Positions 44,690-57,818 of a stretch of DNA of 64,000 bases are shown one piece after another. The position numbers and the translations under genes were made by a program. This stretch comes from Solea solea (lineage: Eukaryota; Chordata; Actinopteri; Pleuronectiformes; Soleidae): the NCBI RefSeq assembly GCF_958295425.1, contig NC_081150.1, positions 1,094,501-1,158,500 of the forward strand, given 5' to 3'. Within the stretch, counting starts at the first letter, position 1, and each line of letters starts with the position of its first letter. A model generated the notes under the pieces. It was not told the origin of the DNA and made no database searches. It saw only the letters and a program-made list of their open reading frames with translations.

Positions 44690-46586
44690 ACATTGTCACT
44701 TTGAATTCACTCATGTTCCACATGTTGAACAGGAAGTTTTGATAGCATCAAATCATTACTTCAGTATAGATATCCTCTGCTCTGATGTGGCTGCATCTGC
44801 TCAATATTACCCAAAAACAACATTTTATCCAACTGAATCTCTGATACTTTCTGATGGGAAAACCGTGCTTCAGAACAAGCACTTGCATGAGTCGTATATC
44901 GGTTAATTACCCAGTGATAGTCTCCAAAAGTCATTGTATGCATAACACCTTATAGTACCTTCTAAACACACATTCCTTACAGTCGCTGTAGGAGAACTCA
45001 TGTGTTACAGTTTTCCTTTGTGTGATTGGTCACATGACTGAACACAGGTCCACATCAAACGTCCTCCAGGAAACATGAAGGAGATTTTACACGGCAGAGT
45101 TTTTAATCAAACTGAGACGAAACTATTTAAATTGCAAATCTGATGATTTCAGTGCAGCTGTGGTTAGTGAGGAGCTCATTTGCAAAAAAATGAAGAACAA
45201 AAAAACAGTTTTTTTGCTCAAATAAGCTCTCTAAGTATTTATATTGGTCTACTTATGCATGCAGTGGGTCTGCAGTTCAGCCAGACTGTTTCTCTGATCT
45301 TATTAAAAGTGACTGTATCGCTGTTTTACATGTTTCATCTCTTCATAAGTTTCCATTATAAGCTGTTGCTCGCATGGCAACACACGTCTTCTCCATTTCT
45401 GCATCAGTAAATCTGTGATCGACCTCACGCTCACTTCAAAGAGCCGTGAATGCACACTTACCAGGATAAATTACACCTGGTTTGACCAAGACACGCCTTC
45501 TCATCCTGGTTTGACGTTTAGTAGCACATATCAGATTTCTCAGTCTTAATTCTACTGTCGTGCAACAGGCCACAGACTGACATGTGATGTGAACCAACAA
45601 ACACACTAGAGAAGCACAGAGACTAAATACAGTAGGGAGGCAGGGATAATCTGACACAGGTGTGACTAATGAGACACATTAGGGCAGGACAGACAGTCAA
45701 AATGGAAGACAGGAAACTCCACAAGGTACATGCAAAGGACTTACAACGATATAATGATAAGCCTGTTTATGGTGCTCACACTTAAATGTCTCAGTAATGA
45801 TCAAGTCAAATGTTAATGGGCTCGCACTTATGCAAAGTTGTGCTTTTTTCCCTTTCTTTCCCATTTCTTGTGAACCAGCTTCATAGATCCAAACCCTCAA
45901 GATTGTCTCATCTGGATAACTCTGACCTCCACGTCCCCAGATGGACAGATCAAAAGGTTGTATATTTATTTCTCTCTGTCACCTACAGTGACTTTTGCTG
46001 AGACATGTCCATTTGCAGTGCAGCGTGAGGTCAGAGCAGTTGTCCCCTTTTCACTGAGCTGATTTGCTTCTCAAGCACTGATTATAAATGAGTGGAAATG
46101 AGGAGCCGCATATTTATGAATACCTCTTTCTTCAGGTGTTACGTCTGCTTAGAAACAAAAAAAAAGCAAATATAAATACATGCACTACATGTACTATATA
46201 TAGTACATAGCCTACTTATTATGTAAAGTACAGATGAGTCATAACTCAGTGTTTACATCGGCCACCTCGAGTCTACATTCAGTAAACCTACATTACGTGG
46301 GCTGCATAAAGAAAATGACAAGCTGGCAGATATTATGAAATTTAATTTATTATACTGTGCATAATCTAATAATTATACTGAATTATGACAAAAAGGTTGA
46401 GCACCAAATATGTTTTAATGAGTCTTTATTAACTTAACTGACCGAGGAATGTACTGACTGTGTTTGAGCACCACCACAGAACCTCGTACAGGAGAATAAT
46501 GACAAATAAACCTTGTGTATGCCAATCTCATGAAGAACATGGATTCATGTCTCATCACTGGCTGCATCTACCAAGACATACAAAAC
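44690..46586. other. Noncoding DNA, no gene recognised
   Basis: AT-rich, with an ATGTACTATATATAGTACAT palindrome-like stretch near 46189-46208. No gene is recognised. Confidence 0.45.
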
Positions 46587-46594
46587 ATCTAGAA

Positions 46595-46851
46595 CAGGAT
46601 TCAACAACCTTTTTGAGACCGAGAGCTACCTGAAGGGTAGAGAATAATATGGAGGGCTACCATATTAACATTTTATTAACATTTACCATTTAAATAATGA
46701 ATATTATGCTTTTTATTGCATACACATTAATTCCAGTGCTTACTTATAATGATTATCACAGTTTTTATAAACAATATCAAGGACATTTTACGGATACATG
46801 CAAGTGAGGTGAAGTGAAATGAGCCTGTGGGCACCACGTTGGTGACCACTG
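46595..46851 (+). mobile_element. hAT MITE with perfect 8-bp target duplication
   Basis: The 257-bp element starts CAGGATTCAACAACCTTTTT and ends ACGTTGGTGACCACTG, imperfect inverted ends of the CAGTGGTCACCAACCTTTTT type. It is flanked by ATCTAGAA on both sides (46587-46594 and 46852-46859), the 8-bp duplication expected for hAT. It is nonautonomous. Confidence 0.9.
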
Positions 46852-46859
46852 ATCTAGAA

Positions 46860-48916
46860 TATCTTTTTAAATCCCTCTTTATTTGACTATTATTTATCAT
46901 CCTCTTAATGTGAACATAACACAAACTCATTAGAAACAAAAACTAGTTCTTCATTCCTCAAAAATTTAAATCCAAATAATAAATAAAATATGAGGAAAAT
47001 TAATAAAAATGTATAAACTAAAATAACTCCAAGCCAAAAGGTTTCACCTCCTCTCTTTTGTACCAGCTGCCTGCTGTAGGAGTTTAAATTAAGTGTAAAA
47101 CGTAGAATGAATCAATTGATGAATTTCTGTGCTCACACACTTTTTATTTACCAAAGCAGAAAAAGTTTGGAACCCATTGCTTTACTGGATGATACTGAGA
47201 TGGTTCCCAAAACTCATACTGAGCAATATTTAATACACGCACTGTGTCATTCAGCCTGTGTTTTGTTTTGTTTTCTAACCAATTAACTCCATTGGGTTTT
47301 ATACGCTGAGAAAACCAACTTGCACAAACATGTCAGAGTTGATTATGACTCATGTCTATCTGGAGCAAACGCAGAAGAAGCGTGACATTGTTTTAACGAT
47401 GTTCTGAAAGAAGAGGTTGTTTGTGTGTAGGATGATGTTGTGTCTGTTTTCCACTGCCTGTCTCCTGCCAACATTCTTCCACTGGTTTCTTTCAACTTCA
47501 ATATTACCCAAAAAAAGCACAACCGGTTAGTTAATTGTCCGTGCCGAACCAAATCATATGTATTTATAATGCATGTTTACTATAGTAATGACAACGTTAG
47601 CGATGCTGTCATAAAACAGAGGCCTTCATGGGTTAATGAGAGGGAATAGTTGTATAAGTTGTATTTCTCATACTAAGACTTTAGCACAAAAAGAAAATGG
47701 TTGACAGACGTCAGTGAAAAAGGAAAATGGTTGAGAAACTAAAAAAAAGAAATCAGTTTATTTACCAATTTATAAGAATAAACTTAATTAATTTAGGTGT
47801 TACAAATGGAAGTCAACACTGTAGGGTTTGTCAACCATTTTCTTTCTTACCTAATTGATTTCAATTATCATTAAAATTAAAGCAAGTTGTCTTCAGTCTT
47901 TATATAACTTGGTAGATTTGTTTTTTAACTAACTTAACTAGTTTAAATGAAGTATTTTTTTTCAAGTTTGTCAATCATTTTCAGTGTTGATTACATTATT
48001 CACAGCAATTAGACATTTAGGACAACTAAAATAAAACAACTCATTTTGTAATTTTTTACACACTTTTTAAAACATTGATTTTTTTTGTTTGTTAAATGAC
48101 ACGCTGTGTTACACTATGAGTGTGATTAGTTTAACTTGTTTGTGTTTTGTGTAGTTTATAACAATCACATGAGTCACGGAGGATTTTATTTGTATATTAC
48201 CTAAATCTTTAACAAGCACAATGTGCTTTACTTGTTGTGTGTTTTATGTATTTGTGTTATTGTTGATGTACAATGTGCTGTATTTGTGTTTGGTCTGATC
48301 TGATAATGGACTTCAGATGCTAGCTCACGGCAAATTAGCACAGCATTAAAGTTGTCCCTTTTGAATAAAAGAAATAAGACAAATTTGATTAAATATTTTA
48401 AGTATTGACTTAAAATGTATCTCTATATCATTCAGAAATGTTCTAATGTAAGTGATATCCCTCGTGCAGGCATCGCAGTTATAGGTTCAATTTGTGCGCA
48501 GTATAAAATCTAGAAGTGAAACTAAATGAAGAGTCATTTAGGAGTCAAATTATACATAAGTAGTTTTATATTTTCTTACACTTGATTAATAATTTATCTA
48601 TAGCCTACAAAATTGACTCAACACATGTTGATTTTCAGTTTTTACAATCAATCTTTATTGTGTAAAGCATTGACAATGAGTTTGAGCTAAGGTTGTAGCT
48701 CAGCATGTTTATGCTACAGTTGTAGCTCGACTACTATAGACCTTGTCCCAGTAGTGGAGAAACATTGTCCGCTTCCAATGTGCAATGTCCGATGTGCCTC
48801 ATTTATCTTGTTAGCATTATGTGGTTTCCAGTTAGCTTGCAGCTACATTGTTAGCATGACAAGACGCCATTCCGAGTCTTCCTGCATCCATGAACTTTAA
48901 AATCGGTCAACAACAT
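46860..48916. other. Noncoding DNA; 16-bp inverted repeat at 47691 and 47829
   Basis: AAGAAAATGGTTGACA (47691-47706) recurs as its exact inverse at 47829-47844, with a direct partial copy (AAAATGGTTGAGAAAC) at 47724. These may be the ends of a ~150-bp foldback element. Otherwise this is AT-rich and gene-free. Confidence 0.5.
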
Positions 48917-49150
48917 GGCTAGCACTATTGCCTCTCAGCAAGAAGGTAGGCAGTTAGCATCCCAGTTCAACTGAGGGCCTTCCTCTGTGGTTTGCATGTT
49001 CTCCCTGTGTTACCTTGTTATTCATAGGTGTGAATGTGAGAGTGAATGGTTCTATATGTTGGCCAAGCGATGAACTGGTGACCCACGCCATATGTCAGCT
49101 GGGATTGGCTCCAGTTCCTCCATGACCCTCATATGGAGTTTAAAGCGGAC
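48917..49150 (+). mobile_element. tRNA-derived SINE, plus strand, with head
   Basis: The head TGGCTAGCACTATTGCCTCT and CAGCAAGAAGG, then a decayed B box, is followed by GTTTGCATGTTCTCCCTGTG, GGTGTGAATGTGAGAGTGAA, GATGAACTGGTGACCC, CAGCTGGGATTGGCTCCAG and CCTCATATGGAGTTTAAAGC. It is the best-ordered copy of the SINE family in the window. Confidence 0.75.
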
Positions 49151-50225
49151 TCAGAAATTCTTAATCTATACTGACAAATTTGTTGAGTGGGACAGTCCAA
49201 GTAAAAAAAGTTCAATTATTTCAATCCGACTACCTATTTACAGTGGATATAGGTACCATTCAAATGTAGATAAGTAGATAACATTGGGGCACTTGTGTAA
49301 TCTTTCAGACTCACTCTTTATGCCATCTGTTGTCAGTTAAAATACCAGTGTAATTTGTCCTTGATTTCATAATTTGTTGCTTTTGCTACATTTGCTTATT
49401 GGCAATCTTTTTAACACCCTAAGGTCTCCACTATACTTCAGTACATTCCTCAACACACTGTGTCAAATTGTGTTTGAAACAAATCATAAGTTACTGTTCA
49501 TGACACGAAACTGTGTTTTGATCTTACCTTAAAAAAACCCACAAAACTATAAAACTCAAAATCAGATAAGTGAAGGTTTTCTGGCGCCTTCAGCTGCATC
49601 TCCTGGTCTTCATTAGAGACCTGTTTTCTTGTTGTTTCATTTGAGAAGTCTATCGCAGAGTCATGGTGCATTCATGTGCTGGCTCTGAAACCTGAGCTAT
49701 AAGAGAGCTGGAGGCGCTACAGGACTGCATCCATGAGACCGAGAAAACCAAAGCCAGACAACACAGCAACAAACAATGACGGGGGAATGGTGAACATGAT
49801 TCTGACAACTTGCTTTGCAAATGAAGCTGTTTAGTAGCAAAATGTTTTCATAATGACACTTGTATTAATGTAATGGGTCATTGCAGAGCAATTATATCGA
49901 GCTGCACAAGCCAGGAGCGCAACGACAACACTTGATTTTGGAGTTTTTTTCCACGCGTCATGAGAATACTCACATTTTGGGATCGCAGCTCTTTGCCATG
50001 AGCTTTCGTCTTGAGTGTGGACAAACACAATCGTTTAATTCGTGACAGACAACTCGTATCAACTCTCTCTGCATATGTTTTACTGCATTTATTAATGTAG
50101 ACTCTTAACTTATTTTAGGTGTTCTCGCAGTAAAAGGATGGAGTGGGTATTTTTGAACCAAAGAGACCTATAGGCATAACTCTCAAGTCTTGTATTCTCC
50201 CTAATTTAACTTGGTTTACTTTATA
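49151..50225. other. Noncoding DNA, no gene recognised
   Basis: No motifs or open frames of interest. Confidence 0.45.
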
Positions 50226-50450
50226 TGGTAAATGGTTTGTATTCATGCAGTTTAGCACTTTTCTAGTCTCAGTTTTGCCATTCACCCATTCATACTCATT
50301 CATTCACACTTTCATACAGTGCATCTATGCACATTTCCTATCACTCAACTCAGCCATCAGGAGCAACATGTGGTTAAGTGTTCAGAATCAAACCCACAAC
50401 CTTTGAGTTGAAAGACGACTCGCTCTACCACTGAGCTACCGTCGTCCCCG
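50226..50450 (-). mobile_element. tRNA-derived SINE, minus strand
   Basis: The minus strand starts at about 50450 with GACGACGGTAGCTCAGTGG and GTAGAGCGAGTCG (A box), then GGTTGTGGGTTTGATTCTG (B box). The body is the common fish GAATGAGTATGAATGGGTGAA and ATGGTAAATGG end reversed. It is the same family as the fragment at 24665-24736 and a different head from the 5.1/13.7/48.9-kb family. Confidence 0.7.
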
Positions 50451-50459
50451 ACTTTTATT

Positions 50460-51660
50460 ACTGATGGTTATTGTGGAAGGATTGATTGAAGTGATTGAAT
50501 TATACCAAAAACAAACAAACAAACAAACACATGCTGTTAATTTACAGATACACAACAACAATAATTGAGCATCTGAAACACAGGCTATGAGGGATGCATA
50601 CTTTTGCTCACCTAAAATGTTGATATTACATTAAAACAAGACTTTTAAGTTGTTTAACATATCTCAATGTAAATACCTGGAAAACTAATGAATGCAAATG
50701 TTTTACAGCAAAAATAAGGTCATTTTGTTTGCTGTAATCCACCTGTTGCTCCCTGTGATGCAATTTGTTTCCCCTTAAAATGAAGTTACAAATGCTGTGC
50801 TTTTGTAAACTTAATTGTAACTTAATTTAAGTTGACGTGATTAATAGAGTCAACAATGGAATATCACAATAAAGTCTTTACTATTTAGTTATTTTAAACT
50901 TAGAAGTATTTTACTTGGTGTAAAATACTTATTGGTGTACATCCCAACAATGAGCCCTCAGCTTTTAACATTTGATATGACCTGTAATAATCCAGCGGGC
51001 TGATCCTGTGAACATGTCTGCCCTCTAGTTAATGTGACCATAGCCAGCAGGGAGGCATCTGGCTCCCTCCTGAGACTGAGACGTGAGCCTATGACCCTGA
51101 AATCACGCGCTCCAAAGCTCCTGGGCAACAGGCTGAAATCAGACACCTTTACCACCGCCCCGCCCCCCCACCATCATCCTCCATCACATCACTGAGCTGC
51201 GGACATCGAGTCCTGCCAGGGGTCATCCGGGTGGAAGAAGTCAACATCATTTAAAATCCTTAAAATAAGAACTTCTCCACCCACCATCAGCGCCAGCGTC
51301 CGCCCCTGAGCTGGTGCTTCTCACCTGACATTGATCTGAGCTTCAAAAGCACAACAGAGGCTCACGTTCCGTCCCTCAGCTGACACCAACGATTTGTCCA
51401 GTCGGTTTCACCACAGGCGTGAGTGCTGACAACTCACTAACACCAACACATACACACACACACACACACACACACGCACTCACACTCACACACTCCGCAT
51501 CTACATCAACATCTACATCAACATCAACAGAGCTGTGTTTTTCTGCTGTTTGAGCACATGACGCAGGCAGCCGACGAGGTGATGTCTTCTTTCGTCAAAG
51601 AACAGGAAAGAAAGAAAGAAAGAGAAGTAATGAGCTTGTGCTTGAGGTGAGGGTCAGTGC
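50460..51660. other. Noncoding DNA with a GC-richer block at 50990-51430
   Basis: (AAAC)n lies at about 50511-50530. The block at 50990-51430 is more GC-rich, has GCCCCGCCCCCCCACC (Sp1-like), and is followed by a CA repeat and a short frame from ATG 51559 (MTQAADEVMSSFVKEQ). It could be an alternative promoter or untranslated exon, but no coding evidence supports a gene. Confidence 0.2.
51450..51476. repeat. (CA)n microsatellite
   Basis: ACACACA run of about 13 units; a further CACTCACACTCACACAC follows it. Confidence 0.9.
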
Positions 51661-53393
51661 AATTCACTCAAACCTGATACCGGAGTTCATTTAATATTTA
51701 TAGAACCTTTGTTTCCCACAAAATGGCTTCCATAATCGAGGTTTTCTGGGAGCAGAGCATCTAGGAATTTGATATGAGATCTGAATGTGATTCCAGCCCG
51801 AGTGCCCTTCATGGTGAAGCTGCAGTTTATTATTGTATGATAATGTCTGTATATGTATATTTATATATATACTGTATGTCCTATAAGAACACACAGTGGC
51901 CATGTTATCCTTAAGCATGCAGTTGTTGGGTTAAACGTGACATTTACTGGTATAAATGTAAATGTGTTAAAGCAGTAGTTTTTCTTTGAAGTGGGGTTAT
52001 ATGAGGTGCTTATGCACAGTTAATGTGTTACCCACAGGCTGCACACTGCACACTGCGTGTTAGGTGAGGGAGACATGAGAACAGGGACTTCTGTAGTGAA
52101 CATGGACAGCAGAGGAAATGTGTTGTAGATCCATAAAACAAGATCAATAACGTTCTAAAATGTATCCCAAACAGCTTTTCTGCTGAGGCGTAACACATCT
52201 TTGTAGCATGGCACAGTATATGAAATAAAGCATATATTTTCAATGTTACTGGGCTATGAAACATTCCACTTCTGCTGTCTCTGCATAACTCATATGCTGC
52301 TTCTCTCCCATCTCTGTCTATTGTATGCAGTGCATGTACTGTGCTGGTACTGTCCCATACTGGCACTTTTTAATTTGAATATTTACTATTTTGAGGATTT
52401 GTGTTTAGTTGATGATGTTTCGATTATCTGTCCAATTCATTGTTATGACCCAGAAATAGACGTTCACCTGCTCTTGTGTTTGTTTCAGGTGTCTAGAGTT
52501 TTTATTTTTGACATTTTTTTATTGTTATACAAGAACAATGTGTATTAAAAAGGTTTCACTAATGTTTTGTTATATTCGCTGACTTCTTGCCACATTTGTG
52601 TCGTGGAGGAACAGCATAATAACAGGACTGTGTGCTTGAAGTTCAAATCATTGTTGGAAAGGATAAGGATAATGTATTAATATTTAAATAAATGGATGTA
52701 AACATCACAAATATCCTCCGTTATCTTTATTCACTAAATGTATTTATAATTTTCTGTTAAATGATAGTTAATGATAGTCATACCGACAGACGTCTCATAT
52801 GGATAAGGGAATGCATAAATATCTCATATAGTCCGACTTCAAAAACTGAACTACCCCTTTAAAAATGTATAATTCTACAGCACAATTCACCCTTAACTTT
52901 AAGGGGGAAGGGTTAGTGACTTGTCCAGTCATGTCTTTTTGTCTTATCCCAGATCTCAGCTTGTGTCCATGTGAATCTTAGGACGTGAGACCTGACCTGT
53001 AGCTGCACACCTGCGATTACCACCATAGCTACTTCTTTAGCTGAGCCCCATCATGCATTTGGGTGGTGCAGCAGTGAAAAGGGTCCCCTATCTACTGCTT
53101 TGTGATCAACTTCTGTCGATCATGGTCTGAACCAGTAAACGACCACACAACAGTATAATAAAGTGGTTTCTATATAAGACCATTGATCAAGTCGCCACAG
53201 TTCACTCCTGCAGAAAAAGAATGTGACAGCGTCAACACCTGCTGTGAGCTGAAATGTGTGAGAGCATCAACAAAAGTGCAAAAATCTACCATGTTTTATT
53301 GAAAAGCTCCGTTTGCTCCATTTACTCTCCACCACAACACAAGCATCTAGAAACCCCAGTCTACCCTTTAGGAGAAAAGTGCCCCTGAGGATC
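51661..53393. other. Noncoding DNA, no gene recognised
   Basis: Short AT-rich open frames only; TATATGTATATTTATATAT near 51850. No gene is recognised. Confidence 0.45.
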
Positions 53394-53522
53394 ATGGGAA
53401 CGCGGCTGCTGCTGCTGCTGCTGCTGCTGCTGATGCTGATGCACTCAGATGTGAGGAGTTCCCAGGGCCGTGATTTACAGACAGCAAGTATTTCCCAGGT
53501 CAAACTCGGAGCTGCAGACTGA
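53394..53522 (+). other. 42-codon leucine-rich open frame built on (CTG)9
   Basis: From ATG 53394 the frame reads MGTR, nine leucines, MLMHSD, then a polar tail and a stop at 53520-53522. It looks like a signal peptide, but the leucines come from a nine-unit CTG microsatellite (53406-53432), so chance is the simpler explanation. The context (no splice donor with good fit, no promoter) does not support a gene. Confidence 0.15.
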
Positions 53523-53666
53523 GCTCGCCTCCCCCCGATTGACGAGTTCTTTATGTGTTACTCATGTACGCACTCCTGATTCACTCACTGTGCTACTTAT
53601 ACATGTTTAAACTCTTCCTAAACAGCTCAAGTTGCTCGACGATTTGTTTCTGCATTGGAACGATTG

Positions 53667-53681
53667 CCCCCCCCCCCCCCG
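53667..53681. repeat. Poly-C run
   Basis: About 15 consecutive C residues followed by GACACAAGG. Confidence 0.9.
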
Positions 53682-53759
53682 ACACAAGGCGGGGGCAGGG
53701 AACAATATTTCACCCGTGTATAATTCATGTTGAGCGTGACTTTTAACGAGGTGCTAAAA

Positions 53760-54418
53760 ACCCTGACATGTGGCCCACTCGACACTCAACACTGCGACAT
53801 AAATTCTTAATACTCTTTTATGGACTGCACCGGTCCGAAGTGTTTATCTATAATAAAAGAATCTTGAATTGTTACTCAGCGATGTAAAATTGTTGCCTCG
53901 GAGCTCATATAGCGTGCATAAATGTCTCGTCCCGAGGTTTTTCTTTCTCATTCCTTCTTCCATGGCATGAAGATCAACATCACCTCATTTCAGCAGCTGG
54001 CCTGTTAGCGATTAGGCTGCGCCGAGTGAGAAGCGCCAGCCCACTTTATTCCCCTTTTATTCAGGATTGTTTACAGGAATGCATGGTGAATTTGTGCCTT
54101 AATGCATTTTAATGCTCCCTGTTTGGTTGTCAGCCCTCTCATCGCACGCCTGTGCTGTCATTACAGCAAGGCTGTTGTATAATAGGAGGAGAAGCATATT
54201 CGTGAGGGTGTACACACTACAAACAATCATGTTTTCTCACCTTGCTGCCTCTCAGCATGACAACCACTGAGTAACGAGGTGATATTGAGAAAGTTCATGA
54301 TGCAGTTTTTCTTTCTTTGTAAAGAGTCCCACTTGGTACTCGTCTTTGTCCGCCTGCCTCTCTCCAAGTGGGCATGAATCACCGCTTTTGGAAATGACAT
54401 GACCTATGAGCAACGTAG

Positions 54419-54458
<40 letters not shown>

Positions 54459-55009
54459 CAGTTATTTTTTCGTGTTGGCAGCCGAGTGAGTGTCCACCAC
54501 TGAGCTGCCTTGTAAAGGAATACTTGCACAGATAAGAGTGTGATAATATTTGCATGTTCCTTTTTTATTGAGCGCTTTGCTGACAGCTGAGATATAAAAG
54601 AGAAAAAAAATCAGTCTGGTGATAAGAGACACGGCAGGATTTCACACGACTCCACAGATGCGTGTGAGGAGGCGTCGTCCATCTGTCCGTCCTGTTCTTG
54701 TGTACGCGATAGCTCATAAACGTCTTGAGGGAATCCTTTCAACTTTGCCTAAATGATGACACATAGACAACGACATGGATGTAGTCGTTTCACATGGAAA
54801 ATGAGATTTGCACCTTAACAGTCTTTGAAAATGGAAGTTTGCCTGTAAGTTATAAATCAAGTGACAAGATAATTTTCCCACACACAACCATTCAGAAAGA
54901 GTCAACTTTTTATATTCAGTTAATGGGAAGATCTAATCATTTAACTTTTGGTGATTTTTGTTTGTGTTGCCCTCTCTTTCATTTTCACTTCCCCTTTTAT
55001 TTTGGTAAA
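53760..55009. other. Noncoding DNA; possible conserved block 53900-54200; (CA)n
   Basis: The stretch 53900-54200 is repeat-free and has CATAAATGTCTCG, GTTAGCGATTAGGCTG and TTAATGCATTTTAATGC motifs, a plausible enhancer-like composition. (CA)n covers 54422-54454. No gene is recognised. Confidence 0.25.
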
Positions 55010-55340
55010 TGTCATGTCTTCCTGTCTCGTAGTTTCCTCAGTTGTTTTGACACATCTCCACTGATTCCCTCATGCACTTCACCTGGTGATCCTTAAGTGA
55101 TCACTCACACCTGTCCTTGATTCCCTCTCCCCTATATAGTGTCCCCAGTTCCTTTGTCTTTTGCCAGTGCGTCGTCTGAGACGTCAGAGTCCAAGCCTGT
55201 TTAGCCTTTTGATCCAAGTCTAGTTTAGTTTTTCCTTCTGTGAAGAAGCGATTTTGTTTCGCCTGCTTTTTTCAAGAGAAAAATAAAGACTCTTGAAATC
55301 ATTAATCGTGTCTTGTGCATTTGGGTCCAAGCGTTGTGAT
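55010..55340 (+). mobile_element. Solo-LTR-like element (Gypsy-type)
   Basis: It starts TGTCATGTCTTCCTG. It has CTCACACCTGTCCTTGATTCC, a TATA box (CCCTATATAGTG near 55130), a likely transcription start region, AATAAAGACTCTTG near 55281, then TCTTGTGCATTTGGGTCC. This is the standard layout of fish Gypsy-type LTRs. No internal coding sequence adjoins it, so it is a solo LTR if correct. The right boundary and target duplication are not clear. Confidence 0.55.
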
Positions 55341-55344
55341 TCAA

Positions 55345-56787
55345 GCACTCTTAAGTCTTAAGTTTGGGAATGGCTGCTAGAGAGAGTCCTTTCAAATTTG
55401 GCACAAATTTTCACTCACTTTGGGAGGCGTTATCCTCAGAAGAGGGGGTTTAATTACTTAAACATCACCCTTTAAAGTTCACGGATGTTCAGAAGACTCG
55501 CACTCTCATGCTAAGAAAGAGCCACAAGCTCAACCAGGAACCGTACTAACAAGCTGAAATGGGGGCTTGTTGCCTGCGAGTGTAGCAGATGCAGACAAAC
55601 ATTCAATAAATCGATTGTTGTAGCTCGACTTAACTCTGCGTGGAAACATAGCGACTGTATCTGTTCCCACTACAGACGACAGCCACGTTATCTGACCAGT
55701 GGAAACGAGGCTTCACGAGGGACGTGGTGTTGAGCTCATAAACTCTTCAAACATCTCTTCACTGTTGAGGACCTTCACATACAGTATATTTCACCACCTT
55801 CGTTAACGTGATCACACACATGCACCAGCGGCAGTACACTGACTGATACTCACACACTGATGACACGGCCTTATTAGTGCATTGATTTTTGCTACGAATG
55901 AACTGTATCGACCAAAGTGCTGTGACCCAGTGACATGGCTCTAGCATCTGTTCACGTGGGTCACACCGAAATGATCCCTGCTGAATTCTATTGATGTAGC
56001 TGAGTAAATAACACCATATTTTCTGCTGCCTAACAGACTGCAGATGTTTTCCATGTGTTCTTACCTCGGCTCTCTTAGGATGAGAAATATTTCATTCCAA
56101 ATCAGACTGCTCCCTAAATCCACAAACGGAGGTCGTACTGTGGCATGAACGTGTGGTTTCATGTCCCAAACTTTACTGTGTGTTTGACTGATTTTTATCG
56201 TCCGTGTTATTGTGGCCGTTCATGGTTGTATGCAAACACACACACACACACACACACACCAGGGCACGTCATCCTCCGTCAAAAGCCTGAACACCAAAAT
56301 AAAACGTCTGAAGAAATGATGTACCTGCCTGCTGGAGCTGCCTGTGAAGTTCTGCTCCAGCTCCCACAGAGCTCCAGCATCACCACTGTCAGTTGTTTCT
56401 GTTGGCTTCCTCGCTGTCTGCTCTATTTTCCTTCAGCATCTGGGGACGGTTTACACACAGCCTTCACACGGGGGCTTGTTTCAGCCTTGGCCTGCTGCAA
56501 AGTTTACACTGAGGATCTTGACGACATGCTCCTAAAACAGAGCATAGTCATTTAGACTTAGACAATTACACTTCAGTTGAACAGCAGAGACATTTTTAAT
56601 AGATGTTTTATTTTAAAGTGTGGTTGTCCGAGGTACTGACACGTCGTCAGGGCTGACTGCGCTGTGTGCGCCCCCTGTGTTGAGAACCTCCCTCAAACAC
56701 AGAGTAAACATGACTGCCAGCAGGGACACAAGGTCAAGCTGATTGTACCCATATATGAAGTTTACATTTGTTTATGTCGACAAGCAA
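55345..56787. other. Noncoding DNA; (CA)n at 56238-56259; shared segment at 56706
   Basis: A 136-residue frame at 56145-56555 crosses the CA repeat and shows no domain. The segment 56706-56733 is shared with 22176-22207. Confidence 0.4.
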
Positions 56788-57003
56788 CTTTGTCACCTGC
56801 TCACTCTCCAGCACCAAAGTCCATGTTTAGCTCACTGGGACACGAGAGCTGCCGTCTTATTATATGGTATATGGATTATATTACATTGACTTACTAGTGG
56901 AGGCACTCGTGAATCAACAACACCTGCGTGTGCCATTAAATGTAAAATTGCTGATTTCTCTATATGGACTTTGGTGTGGAAGAGTGAGCATTTTACACAA
57001 GTG
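56788..57003. mobile_element. Foldback MITE, copy 1
   Basis: The left arm (56788-56824) inverted reads ATGGACTTTGGTGCTGGAG and AGTGAGC; the right arm (about 56963-57003) reads ATGGACTTTGGTGTGGAAG and AGTGAGC. Together they give a ~216-bp palindromic element. The interior shares AATTGCTGATTT-CTCTAT with 62615-62845. No coding sequence is present. Confidence 0.65.
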
Positions 57004-57009
57004 ACTTCA

Positions 57010-57776
57010 ATTTCAGCCCAAGAAAAGGCTTATAACTGTAAAATAATCCAGCAAACATATTCTCAAGACATCAGAATGTTATTTAGTTGATGAAATGTTG
57101 TTTTCACGTACTGTACCTGTGTCACCACACTTCAAATCACCTCACTCATCATCGCGCATGTGATCCCATCCACATGCTTTATTTACATGATGCAGCAGTT
57201 TTGATAAGCAGCCCTGAACGTGAAATAAAAACAAACAAAACAAGGCAGATTTCACAGCGTGCACCAGTGAGTCCATTAACATACGGCACATGTTACGCAT
57301 CATATCCTGTTTTTAATCATACGTGGGATGTGACACACAGAGGGACCTCTTCAGGCGTGACTTTTTCATGAATACCTTAAATTTTAATCACATCAGTCAA
57401 GTGTTATGTATGTTTGTGACACATAAACAGCCTGTTGTACAAACACAGTCATTTTTCTTTGACACTAACTTATTCTTTTATGAAAAACTGCATCACTCCA
57501 GTCCATGCCTCAGTGTTCACATCCCATTTGAAAGGATGCGGCTCGTGTTTCCCGATTAGAGCCTGCACCTGTAATTCTGAGACAAAACTATATAGTTACA
57601 CTCATGCATTTGAATTTACTCATCAGACATGACACTGCAGACTGTCCCACAGTCCACTGAGACTCAAACCCGGCGTCTGGTGCACTGAGACTTTTACATT
57701 TACAGAAGCAGCAGCTGTGAATGGTTTTTAATGAATGTGTCTGGAAACTACATTATAAGTGACAGACAGCACAAAA

Positions 57777-57818
<42 letters not shown>

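Noticed and set aside
50400..50450. tRNA-like A and B boxes on the minus strand
   Set aside because: They belong to a SINE head; the rest of the repeat body follows and no cloverleaf with a paired acceptor stem is seen.
53394..53522. Secreted-peptide gene
   Set aside because: The signal-peptide look is produced by a CTG microsatellite; there is no promoter, splice or conservation evidence.
56145..56555. 136-residue open frame
   Set aside because: It runs through a CA repeat, has no domain, and codon usage looks random.
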